From Allokutzneria multivorans (lineage in GTDB: Bacteria; Actinomycetota; Actinomycetes; Mycobacteriales; Pseudonocardiaceae): a DNA stretch of 64,000 nucleotides. The DNA is taken from positions 310,001-374,000 of the forward strand of contig NZ_BAABAL010000006.1 in NCBI RefSeq assembly GCF_039537405.1, read 5' to 3'. This document shows positions 7,188 through 15,846 of the stretch, in pieces. The notes beneath the pieces are model-generated. The model was not told the origin of the DNA, searched no databases, and was given only the letters and a program-made list of their open reading frames with translations. Each line of letters opens with the position of its first letter. Positions within the stretch are counted from its first letter, which is position 1. The position numbers and the translations under genes were made by a program.

Positions 7188-8743
7188 CAGCGTTCCTTCC
7201 CGGGCCGCAGGAGATCCGCGGCGAGCGTGGTGAACTCCTCGCCGTAACCGGCCTGGTCGGTGCGGGCCAGCCCACCGACCTCGACCACGGTACGTGCGCT
7301 TTCGGCGCCCTCCGGCGCGGGGGTGGCGCGCAGCCAGACGCGGCGCCGCTTGATGCTCAGCGAGGCCCCGAGGCCCAGCAGCACGAGCACTCCGGCGATC
7401 AGCACGCCGAGCCTGCCCGGGTCGTAGCCGACCTGGACGCCGACCCAGCGGCCAACGCCGTCGAAGCGGATCTTGGTGCCGTCGTCGAGCGCGATCTCCT
7501 CGCCGATCCGCAGGTTCTGCCGCGCGACCTTCTTCAGCCGCCCGCCGTCCACCATGGACTTGTCGATCTCGAAGATCGACTGCCCCTTGCCGGACTCGTT
7601 GCCTAGGTCGCCGCGCATGACGTCGACGGCGACGGCGGGATCGCGCAGGTCGGGGAAGACGGAGGTCATCAGCGTGCCCTCGAAGGCCGCCGTCGGCGCG
7701 AACAGGCCGGTGACCGCGAGCTGGCCGGTGCGCCGCTTCTCCGGGTCGGTGACGCCGGGCGGGTCGAACTTCGTCGCGCCCTGGGAGAGCAGCGTGACGG
7801 TGTTCATCGTCTGCCACTGCGTCGCCTCGGTGCGCTTCTGGCCGTCCGGGAAGGTCACCGTGAAGCGCGGCGAGTACCCGTGGCCGAGCAGGTAGACCGT
7901 GCCGCCCGCGAGGCGCAGCGGGCTGTTGACCTGGAGCCCCGCCTGCTGCCACGTCCCGGCTTCCAGATCGGCGGCCTCCTGGTAGGAGACGTTGGCGTGG
8001 AAGCTGTCCGCCTGGCCGTTGCGCAGGAAGGTGGCCTCGAAGTCGTTGACGCGCACGCAGAACGGCTGCAGCTCGGTGCCGTCGACGCGCAGGCCGGGGC
8101 GGAAGCTGTCGTAGGCGTAGATGCCGGAGTTGCAGAAGCCCTGCGCGTCCCCGGCGTGGATGATCACCTGGCCCTCGAAGCCGAACATCTTGCCGAAGGC
8201 GATCGCGACCAGCATGGCCATGAGCGCGAAGTGGAAGACGAGGTTGCCCGCCTCGCGCAGGAAACCCTTCTCCGCGCTGATCGTGTGCGAGCCGTCGTCC
8301 TCAACGCGGACGTCGGTGCGCCAGCCGCGCAGCCGCTCGCGGGCCGCGGCGACGACGTCCTCCGGCGAGCTGTCCACTGTGGACTTCGCGTGGTGCGGGA
8401 GCCGCGCGAGGTTGCGCGGGGTCAGCACCGGCTTGGCCCGCATCTGCTTGGCGTACTCGGCGGTGCGCGGGATCAGGCAGCCCACCAGCGAGATGAACAG
8501 CAGCACGTAGATCGCGGAGAACCAGATGCTGCCGAAGACGTTGAACAGGCCGAGGCGGTCGAGCACCGGGGCCAGGTTCGGGCTCTCCTCGAAGTACTTC
8601 CCGACCTTGTCGCCCGCGGTGAGCCGCTGCGGCAGCAGTGCTCCGGGCATGGCCGCGAGCGCCAGCAGGAAGAGCAGGACGAGCGCCGTCCGCATGCTCG
8701 TCAGGCCGCGCCAGGTGTTGCGCAGGAACGCGAAGGTCGCCAT
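7187..8743 (-). CDS. resB: Cytochrome c biogenesis protein ResB (Ccs1)
   Basis: A 518-residue membrane protein with three N-terminal spans, a large extracytoplasmic domain and a final C-terminal span (VLIAGVLVLLGLGASLSI), as in ResB/Ccs1. It is the partner of CcsB in heme delivery and cytochrome c assembly. ATG at 8743 gives MATFAFLRNTWRGLTSMRTALVL, the expected start, and overlaps the ccdA stop by one base. The gene contains one exact copy of the dispersed palindrome GTCCACTGTGGAC (8372-8384), which encodes STVD here. Confidence 0.95.
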   Translation of the reverse strand: MATFAFLRNTWRGLTSMRTALVLLFLLALAAMPGALLPQRLTAGDKVGKYFEESPNLAPVLDRLGLFNVFGSIWFSAIYVLLFISLVGCLIPRTAEYAKQMRAKPVLTPRNLARLPHHAKSTVDSSPEDVVAAARERLRGWRTDVRVEDDGSHTISAEKGFLREAGNLVFHFALMAMLVAIAFGKMFGFEGQVIIHAGDAQGFCNSGIYAYDSFRPGLRVDGTELQPFCVRVNDFEATFLRNGQADSFHANVSYQEAADLEAGTWQQAGLQVNSPLRLAGGTVYLLGHGYSPRFTVTFPDGQKRTEATQWQTMNTVTLLSQGATKFDPPGVTDPEKRRTGQLAVTGLFAPTAAFEGTLMTSVFPDLRDPAVAVDVMRGDLGNESGKGQSIFEIDKSMVDGGRLKKVARQNLRIGEEIALDDGTKIRFDGVGRWVGVQVGYDPGRLGVLIAGVLVLLGLGASLSIKRRRVWLRATPAPEGAESARTVVEVGGLARTDQAGYGEEFTTLAADLLRPGKER

Positions 8744-9525
8744 CAGATCGGTAGCTCCGTAGTGCTGATGAGCGTGGTCTGCAACCACTGCACGAGATAG
8801 GCCCAGGTCCCGGTGACCAGCATCAGGCCGACGACGACGAGCATCACGCCGCCCGTGAGCTGAACACCCCTGGTGTGCTTGCGCAGCCAGCCCGCGCTCC
8901 GCAACGCCCAGCGCGCTCCGAGCGCCAGCAGGACGAACGGCAGCCCCAGGCCGATGCAGTACGCCAGCACGAGCACCACGCCGCGCAGCGTCGTCGGCCC
9001 GACGGAGGTGCCCGTGGCAACCGCGATCACGCCGATCAGCGTCGGGCTCAGGCACGGCGTCCACCCCAGGCCGAACACCGCGCCCAGCAGCGGAGCGCCC
9101 CACAGACCGCGCTTGCGGCCCGGCTGGCTGTGAATGCGCACATCGCGCTGGAGTCCTGGAACCAGGCCGAGGAACACCAGCCCCATTGCGATCGTCACCA
9201 CTCCGCCGATGCGTTGCAGCAGTTCGACGTTGTTGTTGACCGCGTCCGAAAGGCCGAGCACGACGACCGTGGTGAGCCCGAAGACGACCGTGAACCCCGC
9301 GACGAACAGCAGCGCCGCCAGCACCACTCGCCAGCGCCCCGCCTTCGGAGCCTCATCGGCCGTGACCGCGGGAGCTTCCGAACCGGTGAGTCCGGCCAGG
9401 TAGGCGAGGTATCCCGGCACCAGGGGAATGCAGCACGGCGAAGCGAAGGAGACCGCCCCCGCGAGCAGTGCGACCGCGATCGCCAGCACCAGGGGGCCGG
9501 ACATCGCGATCTCGGTGGGGCTCAC
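8743..9525 (-). CDS. ccdA: Thiol-disulfide transporter CcdA
   Basis: A 260-residue DsbD/CcdA-type membrane protein with six hydrophobic helices. The paired cysteines that shuttle reducing equivalents are visible in FASPCCIPLVPGYL (helix 1) and GWTPCLSPTL (helix 4). It passes electrons from cytoplasmic thioredoxin to the extracytoplasmic TlpA/ResA protein, keeping apocytochrome c cysteines reduced. GTG at 9525 is the longest start; ATG at 9504 (MSGPLVL) is equally possible and neither has a strong ribosome-binding site. A 421-bp gap with a repeat array separates it from tlpA, the only large gap in this operon. Confidence 0.94.
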   Translation of the reverse strand: MSPTEIAMSGPLVLAIAVALLAGAVSFASPCCIPLVPGYLAYLAGLTGSEAPAVTADEAPKAGRWRVVLAALLFVAGFTVVFGLTTVVVLGLSDAVNNNVELLQRIGGVVTIAMGLVFLGLVPGLQRDVRIHSQPGRKRGLWGAPLLGAVFGLGWTPCLSPTLIGVIAVATGTSVGPTTLRGVVLVLAYCIGLGLPFVLLALGARWALRSAGWLRKHTRGVQLTGGVMLVVVGLMLVTGTWAYLVQWLQTTLISTTELPI

Positions 9526-9635
9526 GACAGTTCAGCGTAGGTACCCCGATCGTGGCCCCTCCGCCCGGGTACTCCCACCAGCCACGACATGTGTCCCACC
9601 CCACGCACCCCCTTCACCCCCGCCCCACACGCGCC

Positions 9636-9927
9636 CTCAATGACTCATTCAGGTACTCCAACGCGCTGAATGACTCATTGAGGTACTTGAGCGCACTGAA
9701 TGAGTCATTGAGGGAGTTGAGCGTCCTCAATGACTCATTCAGCTCCTTCAACACGCACCAAACGACCCGTTGAGGGCCGTCCAAGTGCACCAAACGACCC
9801 GTTCAGGGCTCCCAACGCACCAAACGACCCTTTCAGCGCGCTCAACGCACCAAACGGGTCGTTCAGCGCGCTCAACGCACTGAAGGGGTCGTTCAGCGCG
9901 CTCAACGCACCAAACGGGTCGTTCAGG
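9636..9927. repeat. Array of ten palindromic units with 30-bp period
   Basis: Ten 18-bp palindromic units start at 9636, 9666, 9696, 9726, 9758, 9790, 9820, 9850, 9880 and 9910: spacing is 30 bp except two steps of 32. Units 1-4 carry the core AATGACTCATT (inverted in unit 3); units 5-10 carry AACGACCCGTT or variants, in one orientation in 5-7 and the other in 8-10. Spacers are also conserved, with GCGCTCAACGCA in the last units. The array fills the gap between tlpA and ccdA. The 90 bp on its ccdA side show nothing else. A related array lies at 42975-43082. Confidence 0.93.
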
Positions 9928-9946
9928 TGGAAGGCCGAGCGCGGGG

Positions 9947-10510
9947 TCAGCGGGGTTCGGCGGCGATGCGCTGGACGACGGGGAGGAGGTCGGTGTCGAG
10001 GAGGTCGGTGAGCAGGATGGCCGCGACGCGGTGCTGGCGGTCGAGGACGATGGTCGACGGCACGATGTTGCGCGGGTAGTTGCGCAGCGCCAGCAGGGAC
10101 CGCCCGGCCGGGTCGTAGATCGACGGGTAGGTGATCTTGCGGTCGCGGAGGAAGTCGGCGGGGGCGGTGCGCGACGGGTCCTTCACGTCGATGCCGAGGA
10201 ACCGCACTCCGGAGTCCTTGGTCTGCTGGTGCACGCGTTCCAGGTCGTCGGCCTCGGTGCGGCAGGCCACGCACCACGCGCCCCAGATGTTGAGCACGAC
10301 GACCTCGTCCCGGTAGTCCGAGACCTTGATCGTCCTGCCCTCCTCCAGCAGGCTCTCGCCCTCGATCGCGGGGAGCTTCTTGCGCTCGGCGGCGTCGTAG
10401 AAGATCTTGGTCTGCCCGCCGGGGGCGACGAAGGTGAACTCATCGCCCGGCGCCGCGTCGCACCCGGCGACCAGCAGCAGCGCCAGAGCGACGAAGAAGA
10501 GCCTCCTCAT
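9947..10510 (-). CDS. TlpA/ResA-like thioredoxin lipoprotein
   Basis: A 187-residue extracytoplasmic thiol-disulfide oxidoreductase. The N-terminus MRRLFFVALALLLVAGC is a lipoprotein signal with lipobox VAGC; the redox centre is WCVAC in NIWGAWCVACRTE; and a cis-Pro is present in NIVPST. It would receive electrons from CcdA and reduce apocytochrome c cysteines before heme ligation, as Rv0526/ResA does. The start overlaps the phosphatase stop (ATGA), indicating one operon. The palindrome array begins 20 bp after its stop. Confidence 0.92.
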   Translation of the reverse strand: MRRLFFVALALLLVAGCDAAPGDEFTFVAPGGQTKIFYDAAERKKLPAIEGESLLEEGRTIKVSDYRDEVVVLNIWGAWCVACRTEADDLERVHQQTKDSGVRFLGIDVKDPSRTAPADFLRDRKITYPSIYDPAGRSLLALRNYPRNIVPSTIVLDRQHRVAAILLTDLLDTDLLPVVQRIAAEPR

Positions 10511-11136
10511 GCCCCGGTCACCCTCGGGTCGGTCTTGCCGACCGGCTCGGTGTAGGCGATCTTCACCAGCCGCTCGTCCTCGAAGATCAACGACGTCAGC
10601 GAGGCCAGCGAGCACTGACGGCGGCGCGGGTCGTGCCAGAGCCGCTTGCCCTCCAGGAACCGCCGCAGCGTCCAGATCGGCAGCTGGTGGGAGACCACGA
10701 CGGCCTCGTGCCCTGCGGCGACGGCCCGCGCGCGGTGCACGGCGCCGAGCATCCGGTGCGCGATCTTGAAGTACGGCTCGCCCCAGGACGGCCGGAAGGG
10801 GTTGTAGAGCTTCGGCCAGTGCGCGGGCGAGCGCAGCGCCCCGTCGCCGACCGCGACCCGAAGGCCCTCGAACTTGTTCGCCGACTCGATCAGCCGGTCG
10901 TCGGTGGCGAGCTCCAGGTGGTGCGACTCCACCAGCGGCCGCGCGGTCTGCTGCGCGCGCTCCAGGGGCGAAGCGACCACGTGCACGATGTCGTGGTCGG
11001 TGAGGAACTCGGCGACGAGCTTGGCCTGCTGCTGGCCCGCTCCGGAGAGTCGGAACCCGGGGAGGCGGCCGTAGAGGATGCCCTGCGGGTTGTAGACCTC
11101 GCCGTGCCGCATCACGTGGACAACGGTCTTGGTCAT
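10507..11136 (-). CDS. Histidine phosphatase (phosphoglycerate mutase-like) family protein
   Basis: A 209-residue branch-2-like histidine phosphatase. The catalytic His is in HVMRHGEVYNP (about residue 11) and the second His in VVVSHQLPIW. The substrate is unknown; the family includes phosphatases of sugar and nucleotide metabolites, and the orthologue-like Rv0525 sits at the same place between hemL and the cytochrome c genes. Both ends overlap neighbours by ATGA, so it is translated as part of the hemL-phosphatase-tlpA string. Confidence 0.88.
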   Translation of the reverse strand: MTKTVVHVMRHGEVYNPQGILYGRLPGFRLSGAGQQQAKLVAEFLTDHDIVHVVASPLERAQQTARPLVESHHLELATDDRLIESANKFEGLRVAVGDGALRSPAHWPKLYNPFRPSWGEPYFKIAHRMLGAVHRARAVAAGHEAVVVSHQLPIWTLRRFLEGKRLWHDPRRRQCSLASLTSLIFEDERLVKIAYTEPVGKTDPRVTGA

Positions 11137-12452
11137 GCCTTGTCCTCCTCGCGCGCGGCGGCAGCCGCGGCGGCGGCGTGCGGCAGGGCTTCGGTGATCA
11201 CGGTGAACGCGTCGTCGTCGAGCGCGGCGGAGACGAACCACGCCTCGAAAGCGCTCGGCGGCGCGTAGACCCCGCGCTCCAGCAACGCGTGGAAGAACGG
11301 CGGGAAGCGCCAGGTCTGCGCGGCCTTCGCGCCCTCGTAGTCGCGCACCGGGTCCTCGGTGAAGAACACGCTGACCAGGTTGCCCGCGTACTGCACGCGG
11401 TGCGCGACGCCCTCGGCGTTGAGCGCGTCGGTGAACAGCTGCCCGAGCTTGCGGGCGTTGCGGTCCAGCGCCCGGTAGACCTCGGCGTCGGCAGCGCGCA
11501 GCGTTGCGAGTCCGGCGGCCACCGCGACGGGGTTCCCGGAGAGCGTGCCCGCCTGGTAGACGGGGCCGGCGGGGGCGAGCTTGGCCATCACGTCGGCCCG
11601 GCCTCCGAACGCAGCAGCGGGCAGGCCACCGGACATGACCTTCCCGAAGGTGTAGAGGTCGCCCGCGACGCCCTCGACGCCGAACCACCCGGCGGAGGAG
11701 ACGCGGAAGCCGGTCATCACCTCGTCCATGACCAGCAGCGCGCCGTTCGCGTGGCACAGCTCGCGCAGCCCGGCGTTGAAGCCCGGCTCCGGCGCGACGG
11801 CGCCCATGTTGCCGGGGGCGGCCTCGGTGATCACGCAGGCGATGTCGGAGCCGTGCGCCGCGAAGGCGGCCCGCACCGCGTCGAGATCGTTGTAGGCCAG
11901 CACGAGCGTGTCCTCGGCCTGCGCGCCGGTCACGCCGGGCGTGGTCGGAAGGCCGAGCGTGGCGACGCCGGAGCCCGCCTGGGCCAGCAGCGCGTCGACG
12001 TGCCCGTGGTAGCACCCGGCGAACTTGATCACCTTGCGGCGCCCGGTGAACCCGCGCGCGAGGCGGATCGCGCTCATCGTCGCCTCGGTGCCCGAGTTGA
12101 CCAGGCGCACCTGCTCGACGGGCTCGACGCGGGCGATCAGCTCCTCGGCCAGCTCGATCTCGCCCTCGGTCGGGGTGCCGAAGGACAGACCGGCGGAGGC
12201 GGCGCGCTGGACGGCCTCGACGACGGCGGGGTGCGCGTGCCCCAAGATCATCGGACCCCACGACGCGACCAGGTCGACGTAGCGGTTGCCGTCGGCGTCG
12301 AAGAGGTGCGGGCCCTCGCCGCGCACCATGAACCTCGGCGTCCCACCGACCGACTGGAAGGCGCGGACCGGCGAGTTCACCCCGCCCGGCGTCGCGGCGG
12401 ACGCGCGCTTGAACAGGGCTGCGGATGTCTCGGAACCGGAGTGTGCGGTCAC
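11133..12452 (-). CDS. hemL: Glutamate-1-semialdehyde 2,1-aminomutase HemL
   Basis: A 439-residue class III PLP aminotransferase that converts glutamate-1-semialdehyde to 5-aminolevulinate, the second C5-pathway step after HemA (encoded here at 21.5-22.8 kb). TPGGVNSPVRAF, NSGTEATMSAIRLARG, and the PLP-lysine segment TFGKVMSGGLPAAAFGG are diagnostic. GTG at 12452 matches the family start; the GGAGGGG before it is very close to the codon, so initiation may be weak. A longer frame upstream to 12650 lacks family similarity. The C-terminus is Ala-rich. Confidence 0.95.
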   Translation of the reverse strand: MTAHSGSETSAALFKRASAATPGGVNSPVRAFQSVGGTPRFMVRGEGPHLFDADGNRYVDLVASWGPMILGHAHPAVVEAVQRAASAGLSFGTPTEGEIELAEELIARVEPVEQVRLVNSGTEATMSAIRLARGFTGRRKVIKFAGCYHGHVDALLAQAGSGVATLGLPTTPGVTGAQAEDTLVLAYNDLDAVRAAFAAHGSDIACVITEAAPGNMGAVAPEPGFNAGLRELCHANGALLVMDEVMTGFRVSSAGWFGVEGVAGDLYTFGKVMSGGLPAAAFGGRADVMAKLAPAGPVYQAGTLSGNPVAVAAGLATLRAADAEVYRALDRNARKLGQLFTDALNAEGVAHRVQYAGNLVSVFFTEDPVRDYEGAKAAQTWRFPPFFHALLERGVYAPPSAFEAWFVSAALDDDAFTVITEALPHAAAAAAAAREEDKA

Positions 12453-12486
12453 CCCTCCAGTGTGGCAACCGACGCGCGGCGCCCCG

Positions 12487-13914
12487 TCACGAGCCCCCGT
12501 GACGTGCCCCACGCAACCGGACCTCGAAGCTCGCGCCCTCGCCGGGAGCCGTCCGCACAGCGACTTCTCCGCCGTGCGAAGCCACGATCGCCGCGACGAT
12601 GGCCAGTCCGAGCCCGGTGCCGCCGCCAGTGCTCCTGCTGCGCCCCGCATCCGCGCGGTAGAAGCGCTCGAAGATCCGCTCAGCGTCCTCCGCCGCGAGC
12701 CCGGGGCCGTGGTCGGTCACGCTCAGCACGACTTCGTCGGCCTCGGACCGCACGCCGACCTCGACCTCCTCCGAGGTGTGCCGGAGCGCGTTGCCGACGA
12801 GGTTCGCGAGCACCTGGCGCAGCTGGTCCTCGTCCCCGCGCACGGTCAGTCCGCTCGGCTCCCCCAGCTTCAGCCGCACCCGCCGCCCCGGCTCCACGGC
12901 GTGCGCGTCGGCGACCGCGTCCACCGCGAGCACGGCCAGGTCGACGAGCTCGTCACGCCGCGAACGCTCCTGGTCGAGGCGCGCGAGCAGGAGGAGGTCG
13001 TCGACGAGCAGACCCATCCGCGCGGCCTCGTCCTCGATGCGGCGCAACGGTTGTTCCGGATCGGTCGCCGCGCCTTGGCGGTACAGCTCGGCGTAGCCCC
13101 TGATCGAGGTCAACGGAGTGCGCAGCTCGTGGCTCGCGTCAGCGACGAACCGCCGCATCCGTTCCTCCGAGCGCCGCGCGGCCTCCTCGGAACGCCGTTG
13201 CGCGCTGAAGGAATCCTCGATCCGCACGAGCATCGTGTTGAGCGCCGCCGCCAAGCCGCCGACCTCGGTGCTCTCCGGCCGCGCGGGCACGCGGCTGGCC
13301 AGGTCTCCGTCGGCGATGCGCCGGGCCGTCTCCCGCACCTCGTCCAGCGGGCGCAGGCTGATCCGGACGAGCGCGTGGCCGAGCGCGCCGAGCAGCGTGA
13401 GCACGATGCCACCGATCGCCAGCAGCGTGATCGCCAGCGCCTCGACCACGTCCTCCACGTCGTCCAAAGTGGACGCTGTCACGAAGAACCTGCCGCCCGC
13501 GTCCCGCACCATGATCCGCCACGACCTACCGTCCACTGTGGACGGAACCGTGACGAGCCTGCTCGCCGCGGGCAGCACTCCTGCGAGGACCGGGCTGCCC
13601 TGGAACTGGACGTCGACCATCCGCTGCTCGGCGAGCACGCGCCCGGTGGCGTCGGTGGCCTGGACGAGGAACGTGCCCGGCAGGTGCGCGCGGCTGATCG
13701 TCGGCGACCCGCGCCCCGGTGGCCGCAGGTCGAGCTGGCTCACGTCGATCTCCGAGAGCCGCTGGTCGACCTGGGCGAGCAGGTTGTTGCGCACGGCCGC
13801 GACCGCCAGCAGCCCCACCACCACCATCCCGCCCGCCACCAGCACGGACAGGCCGACGACGAGCTGCGAGCGCAGGGGGACGCGGTCGAGCCTGGACCGG
13901 AACCAGGCGCGCAT
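12487..13914 (-). CDS. Two-component sensor histidine kinase
   Basis: A 475-residue membrane kinase: two membrane spans (about 15-42 and 157-182) flank an extracytoplasmic sensor domain; then HAMP (about 183-235), HisKA with His262 in FVADASHELRTPLTS, and an HATPase domain with N-box LANLVGNALRHT and G-boxes DHGPG and GGTGLGLAIV. It belongs to the group of BaeS/TcrY/MprB-type kinases. It is coupled to the response regulator (TGATG). Two copies of the GTCCA(C/A)NGTGGAC-type palindrome lie within it (13462-13474, 13531-13543). The stimulus is unknown; proximity to heme genes and membrane proteins is suggestive only. Confidence 0.9.
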   Translation of the reverse strand: MRAWFRSRLDRVPLRSQLVVGLSVLVAGGMVVVGLLAVAAVRNNLLAQVDQRLSEIDVSQLDLRPPGRGSPTISRAHLPGTFLVQATDATGRVLAEQRMVDVQFQGSPVLAGVLPAASRLVTVPSTVDGRSWRIMVRDAGGRFFVTASTLDDVEDVVEALAITLLAIGGIVLTLLGALGHALVRISLRPLDEVRETARRIADGDLASRVPARPESTEVGGLAAALNTMLVRIEDSFSAQRRSEEAARRSEERMRRFVADASHELRTPLTSIRGYAELYRQGAATDPEQPLRRIEDEAARMGLLVDDLLLLARLDQERSRRDELVDLAVLAVDAVADAHAVEPGRRVRLKLGEPSGLTVRGDEDQLRQVLANLVGNALRHTSEEVEVGVRSEADEVVLSVTDHGPGLAAEDAERIFERFYRADAGRSRSTGGGTGLGLAIVAAIVASHGGEVAVRTAPGEGASFEVRLRGARHGGS

Positions 13915-14618
13915 CACCGAGAACCCGGCGGCTCGCGCAGCACGTAGCCGATACCGCGCACGGTGTGGATCAGCCGCGGCTGCGTCGAGTCGACCTTCCT
14001 GCGCAGGTAGGAGATGTAGGACTCGACCACCCCGGCCTCGCCGCCGAAGTCGTAGCGCCACACGGCGTCCAGGATCGACGCCCTCGACAACACCTTGCCC
14101 GCGTTGCTGAGCAGGTGGTGCAGCAGCTTGAACTCCGTCGGCGACAACCGCACCGGCGCTCCGGCGCGCCGCACCACGTACGCGTCCTCGTCGAGCTCCA
14201 AGTCCGCGCAGCGCAACACTTTCCGCTGTTCCTGGCTCGGCACGCGACTGCGCCGGAGCACCGCCTCCACCCTGGCGATCACCTCTTCGAGGCTGAACGG
14301 CTTGGTGACGTAGTCGTCGCCGCCGAGGGTGAGGCCGGTGACCTTGTCCTCCGCGGCGTCGCGCGCGGTCAGGAACAGCACGGGGACGTGGCCACCCGTG
14401 GCGCGCAGCGCGCTGATGACCTCGAAGCCGCTCATGTCCGGCAGCATCACGTCCAGCACCACGAGATCGGGCCGGTCCAGCTCGGCGACGGCGAGCGCGT
14501 CGGTCCCGTCGGCGGCGGTGCGGACCTTGTAGCCCGCGTAGCCGAGGCTCGCCGCGAGGAGGTCCCGGATGGCCGGCTCGTCATCGACGACGAGCACGCG
14601 CACCCTGTCGTCAGCCAC
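13914..14618 (-). CDS. OmpR-family response regulator
   Basis: A 234-residue regulator: receiver domain (1-120) with acidic pocket VVDDEP, phospho-acceptor Asp56 in LVVLDVMLPD and Lys in YVTKPFS; winged-helix DNA-binding domain (about 135-232) with RRKVDSTQPRLIHTVRGIGYVLR. GTG start at 14618. It is cotranscribed with, and presumably phosphorylated by, the kinase that follows. Targets are unknown; the adjacent small membrane proteins are candidates. Confidence 0.92.
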   Translation of the reverse strand: MADDRVRVLVVDDEPAIRDLLAASLGYAGYKVRTAADGTDALAVAELDRPDLVVLDVMLPDMSGFEVISALRATGGHVPVLFLTARDAAEDKVTGLTLGGDDYVTKPFSLEEVIARVEAVLRRSRVPSQEQRKVLRCADLELDEDAYVVRRAGAPVRLSPTEFKLLHHLLSNAGKVLSRASILDAVWRYDFGGEAGVVESYISYLRRKVDSTQPRLIHTVRGIGYVLREPPGSR

Positions 14619-14634
14619 TGTCAGTCAGTCGCTG

Positions 14635-14934
14635 TCAGTCGGTGAGCTCGACCGGCTTGAACTTGCCGCGCTTGGCCAGCAGCGCTTGGCGGACGGCGTC
14701 CAGCGCCAGCAGCCCGGCCGCCGTGCACAGGCCCACCGCCAGCAGCCACCACTGCCCCTGGTGGCGCTCCAACTGGAAGGGCGCGCCGTTCTGCCTGGGG
14801 TACTCCATGGGCACGATCCCGCGCTGCCACGCCCAGATCGCGATGAGGACGAACACGACCGCGAGCACGACCTCCGCGCCGACGACCAACCAGCGCTTGG
14901 GCTGGTGCAGGCGCGGTTCCCGGTGTTCGACCAT
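14635..14934 (-). CDS. Two-span membrane protein of unknown function
   Basis: A 99-residue protein with membrane helices at about 15-38 (WLVVGAEVVLAVVFVLIAIW) and 60-80 (WWLLAVGLCTAAGLLAL), a short loop with PMEYPRQNGAPFQLERHQ, and a basic C-terminus. I do not recognise the family. It lies 16 bp upstream of the response regulator and 13 bp after the next membrane protein, so it is likely in the same transcript as the two-component system. Confidence 0.7.
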   Translation of the reverse strand: MVEHREPRLHQPKRWLVVGAEVVLAVVFVLIAIWAWQRGIVPMEYPRQNGAPFQLERHQGQWWLLAVGLCTAAGLLALDAVRQALLAKRGKFKPVELTD

Positions 14935-14947
14935 GGCGCCTAGCCTC

Positions 14948-15406
14948 TCACGACGGCCGTTCCAGGAGCCGGATCAGGGCGTCTCGCAGGGCTTGCGCGT
15001 CGCGGGCCCACGCCAGCACCACGGCCCCGTTGTCGAGCCGGACCGGCAGCGCGGTCGTGCCCTTCGGGACGCTCCACCCGCCGCCGAGCACCTTCGCGCC
15101 GACCGGCGCGCCCACGTCGGTGACCGCCTCGATCCGCTCGACCGGAAGGTCCTCACGGCCTTGGCGCAGCACGAAGGGCGTCAGCAGCACCGCGCCGATC
15201 GCCCGCCGCGCGCGCACCCACACCGCGGCCCCTACGGTGAACGCGAGCGCGACCAGCACCCACGTGCCGAGCCCCATCCCGCCCGGCCGCAGCAGTTCGA
15301 CGACCACGCCGACCAGGCAGAACGCCGGACCCCAGAGCACCGGCCACCAGCTCGCCCCGCGCTCGGCGTAGAGCTCGGGGGCGGGCTCGTCGAAGCCCGG
15401 CCGCAT
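14948..15406 (-). CDS. Two-span membrane protein with PH-like C-terminal region
   Basis: A 152-residue protein: two membrane helices (about 20-60) followed by a beta-rich C-terminal region with LPVERIEAVTDVG and LPVRLDNGAVVLAWARDAQALRDAL, reminiscent of the bacterial PH-like/DUF3093 type of membrane protein. The assignment to a named family is uncertain. ATG at 15406 overlaps the preceding gene's stop by one base (TGATG), so it is coupled to the tandem membrane-protein cluster upstream. Confidence 0.7.
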   Translation of the reverse strand: MRPGFDEPAPELYAERGASWWPVLWGPAFCLVGVVVELLRPGGMGLGTWVLVALAFTVGAAVWVRARRAIGAVLLTPFVLRQGREDLPVERIEAVTDVGAPVGAKVLGGGWSVPKGTTALPVRLDNGAVVLAWARDAQALRDALIRLLERPS

Positions 15407-15846
15407 CAGCGCGCTTCGCGGGCCGTGGCCAGCCAGTCCGTGGTCGACTGCCGCCAGGTCATCATCAGCGCGCCGGTGACCAGCGCCAGGATCAGGATGA
15501 GCACGGCGTTGAACGAGCCGCCGGAGAGCAGCAGGAACACGTGGAACACCGATGCCGCGATCAGCGCGACCCGGCTCCACGCGAATCCCTTGCGCAGCAA
15601 CACCGCCAGCACGATGTAGACCACCGCGAAGCCCAGCTGGAAGATCGTCTTCTGCCAGAGCACGTTGTTCAGGAAGGCATCGACGCTCTCCGGCGGGACG
15701 ATCCCGGCGTCGACGACGGCCTTGCGGATGTTGGTCTGCTCCAACCACGTGAGCAGCACGTCCAGCGTGCAGAAGGTCGCGAGCGCCAGCCACACGGCGA
15801 CTGCGGTGCGCACGGACTTGGCCGACACTGCCGGTTCTTTGCTCAT
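15406..15846 (-). CDS. Four-span membrane protein, tandem paralogue 1
   Basis: A 146-residue protein with four predicted helices. The third helix region reads AWSRVALIAASVFH, equivalent to the WAR motif in the next four genes. An extracytoplasmic loop of about 35 residues (EQTNIRKAVVDAGIVPPESV) follows helix 1. It is the most divergent member, lacking the YFA tail motif. Its start overlaps the next gene's stop by ATGA. Function unknown. Confidence 0.75.
   Translation of the reverse strand: MSKEPAVSAKSVRTAVAVWLALATFCTLDVLLTWLEQTNIRKAVVDAGIVPPESVDAFLNNVLWQKTIFQLGFAVVYIVLAVLLRKGFAWSRVALIAASVFHVFLLLSGGSFNAVLILILALVTGALMMTWRQSTTDWLATAREAR

Noticed and set aside
9636..9927. CRISPR-like array
   Set aside because: The 30-bp regularity resembles a CRISPR, but both unit and spacer are similar between repeats, spacers are only 12-14 bp, and no cas gene is in the window.
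9468..10011. Repetitive ORFs through the palindrome array (LNDSF, LNAPND peptides) on both strands
   Set aside because: A 30-bp period keeps any frame open. There is no ribosome-binding site, and the peptides merely translate the DNA repeat.
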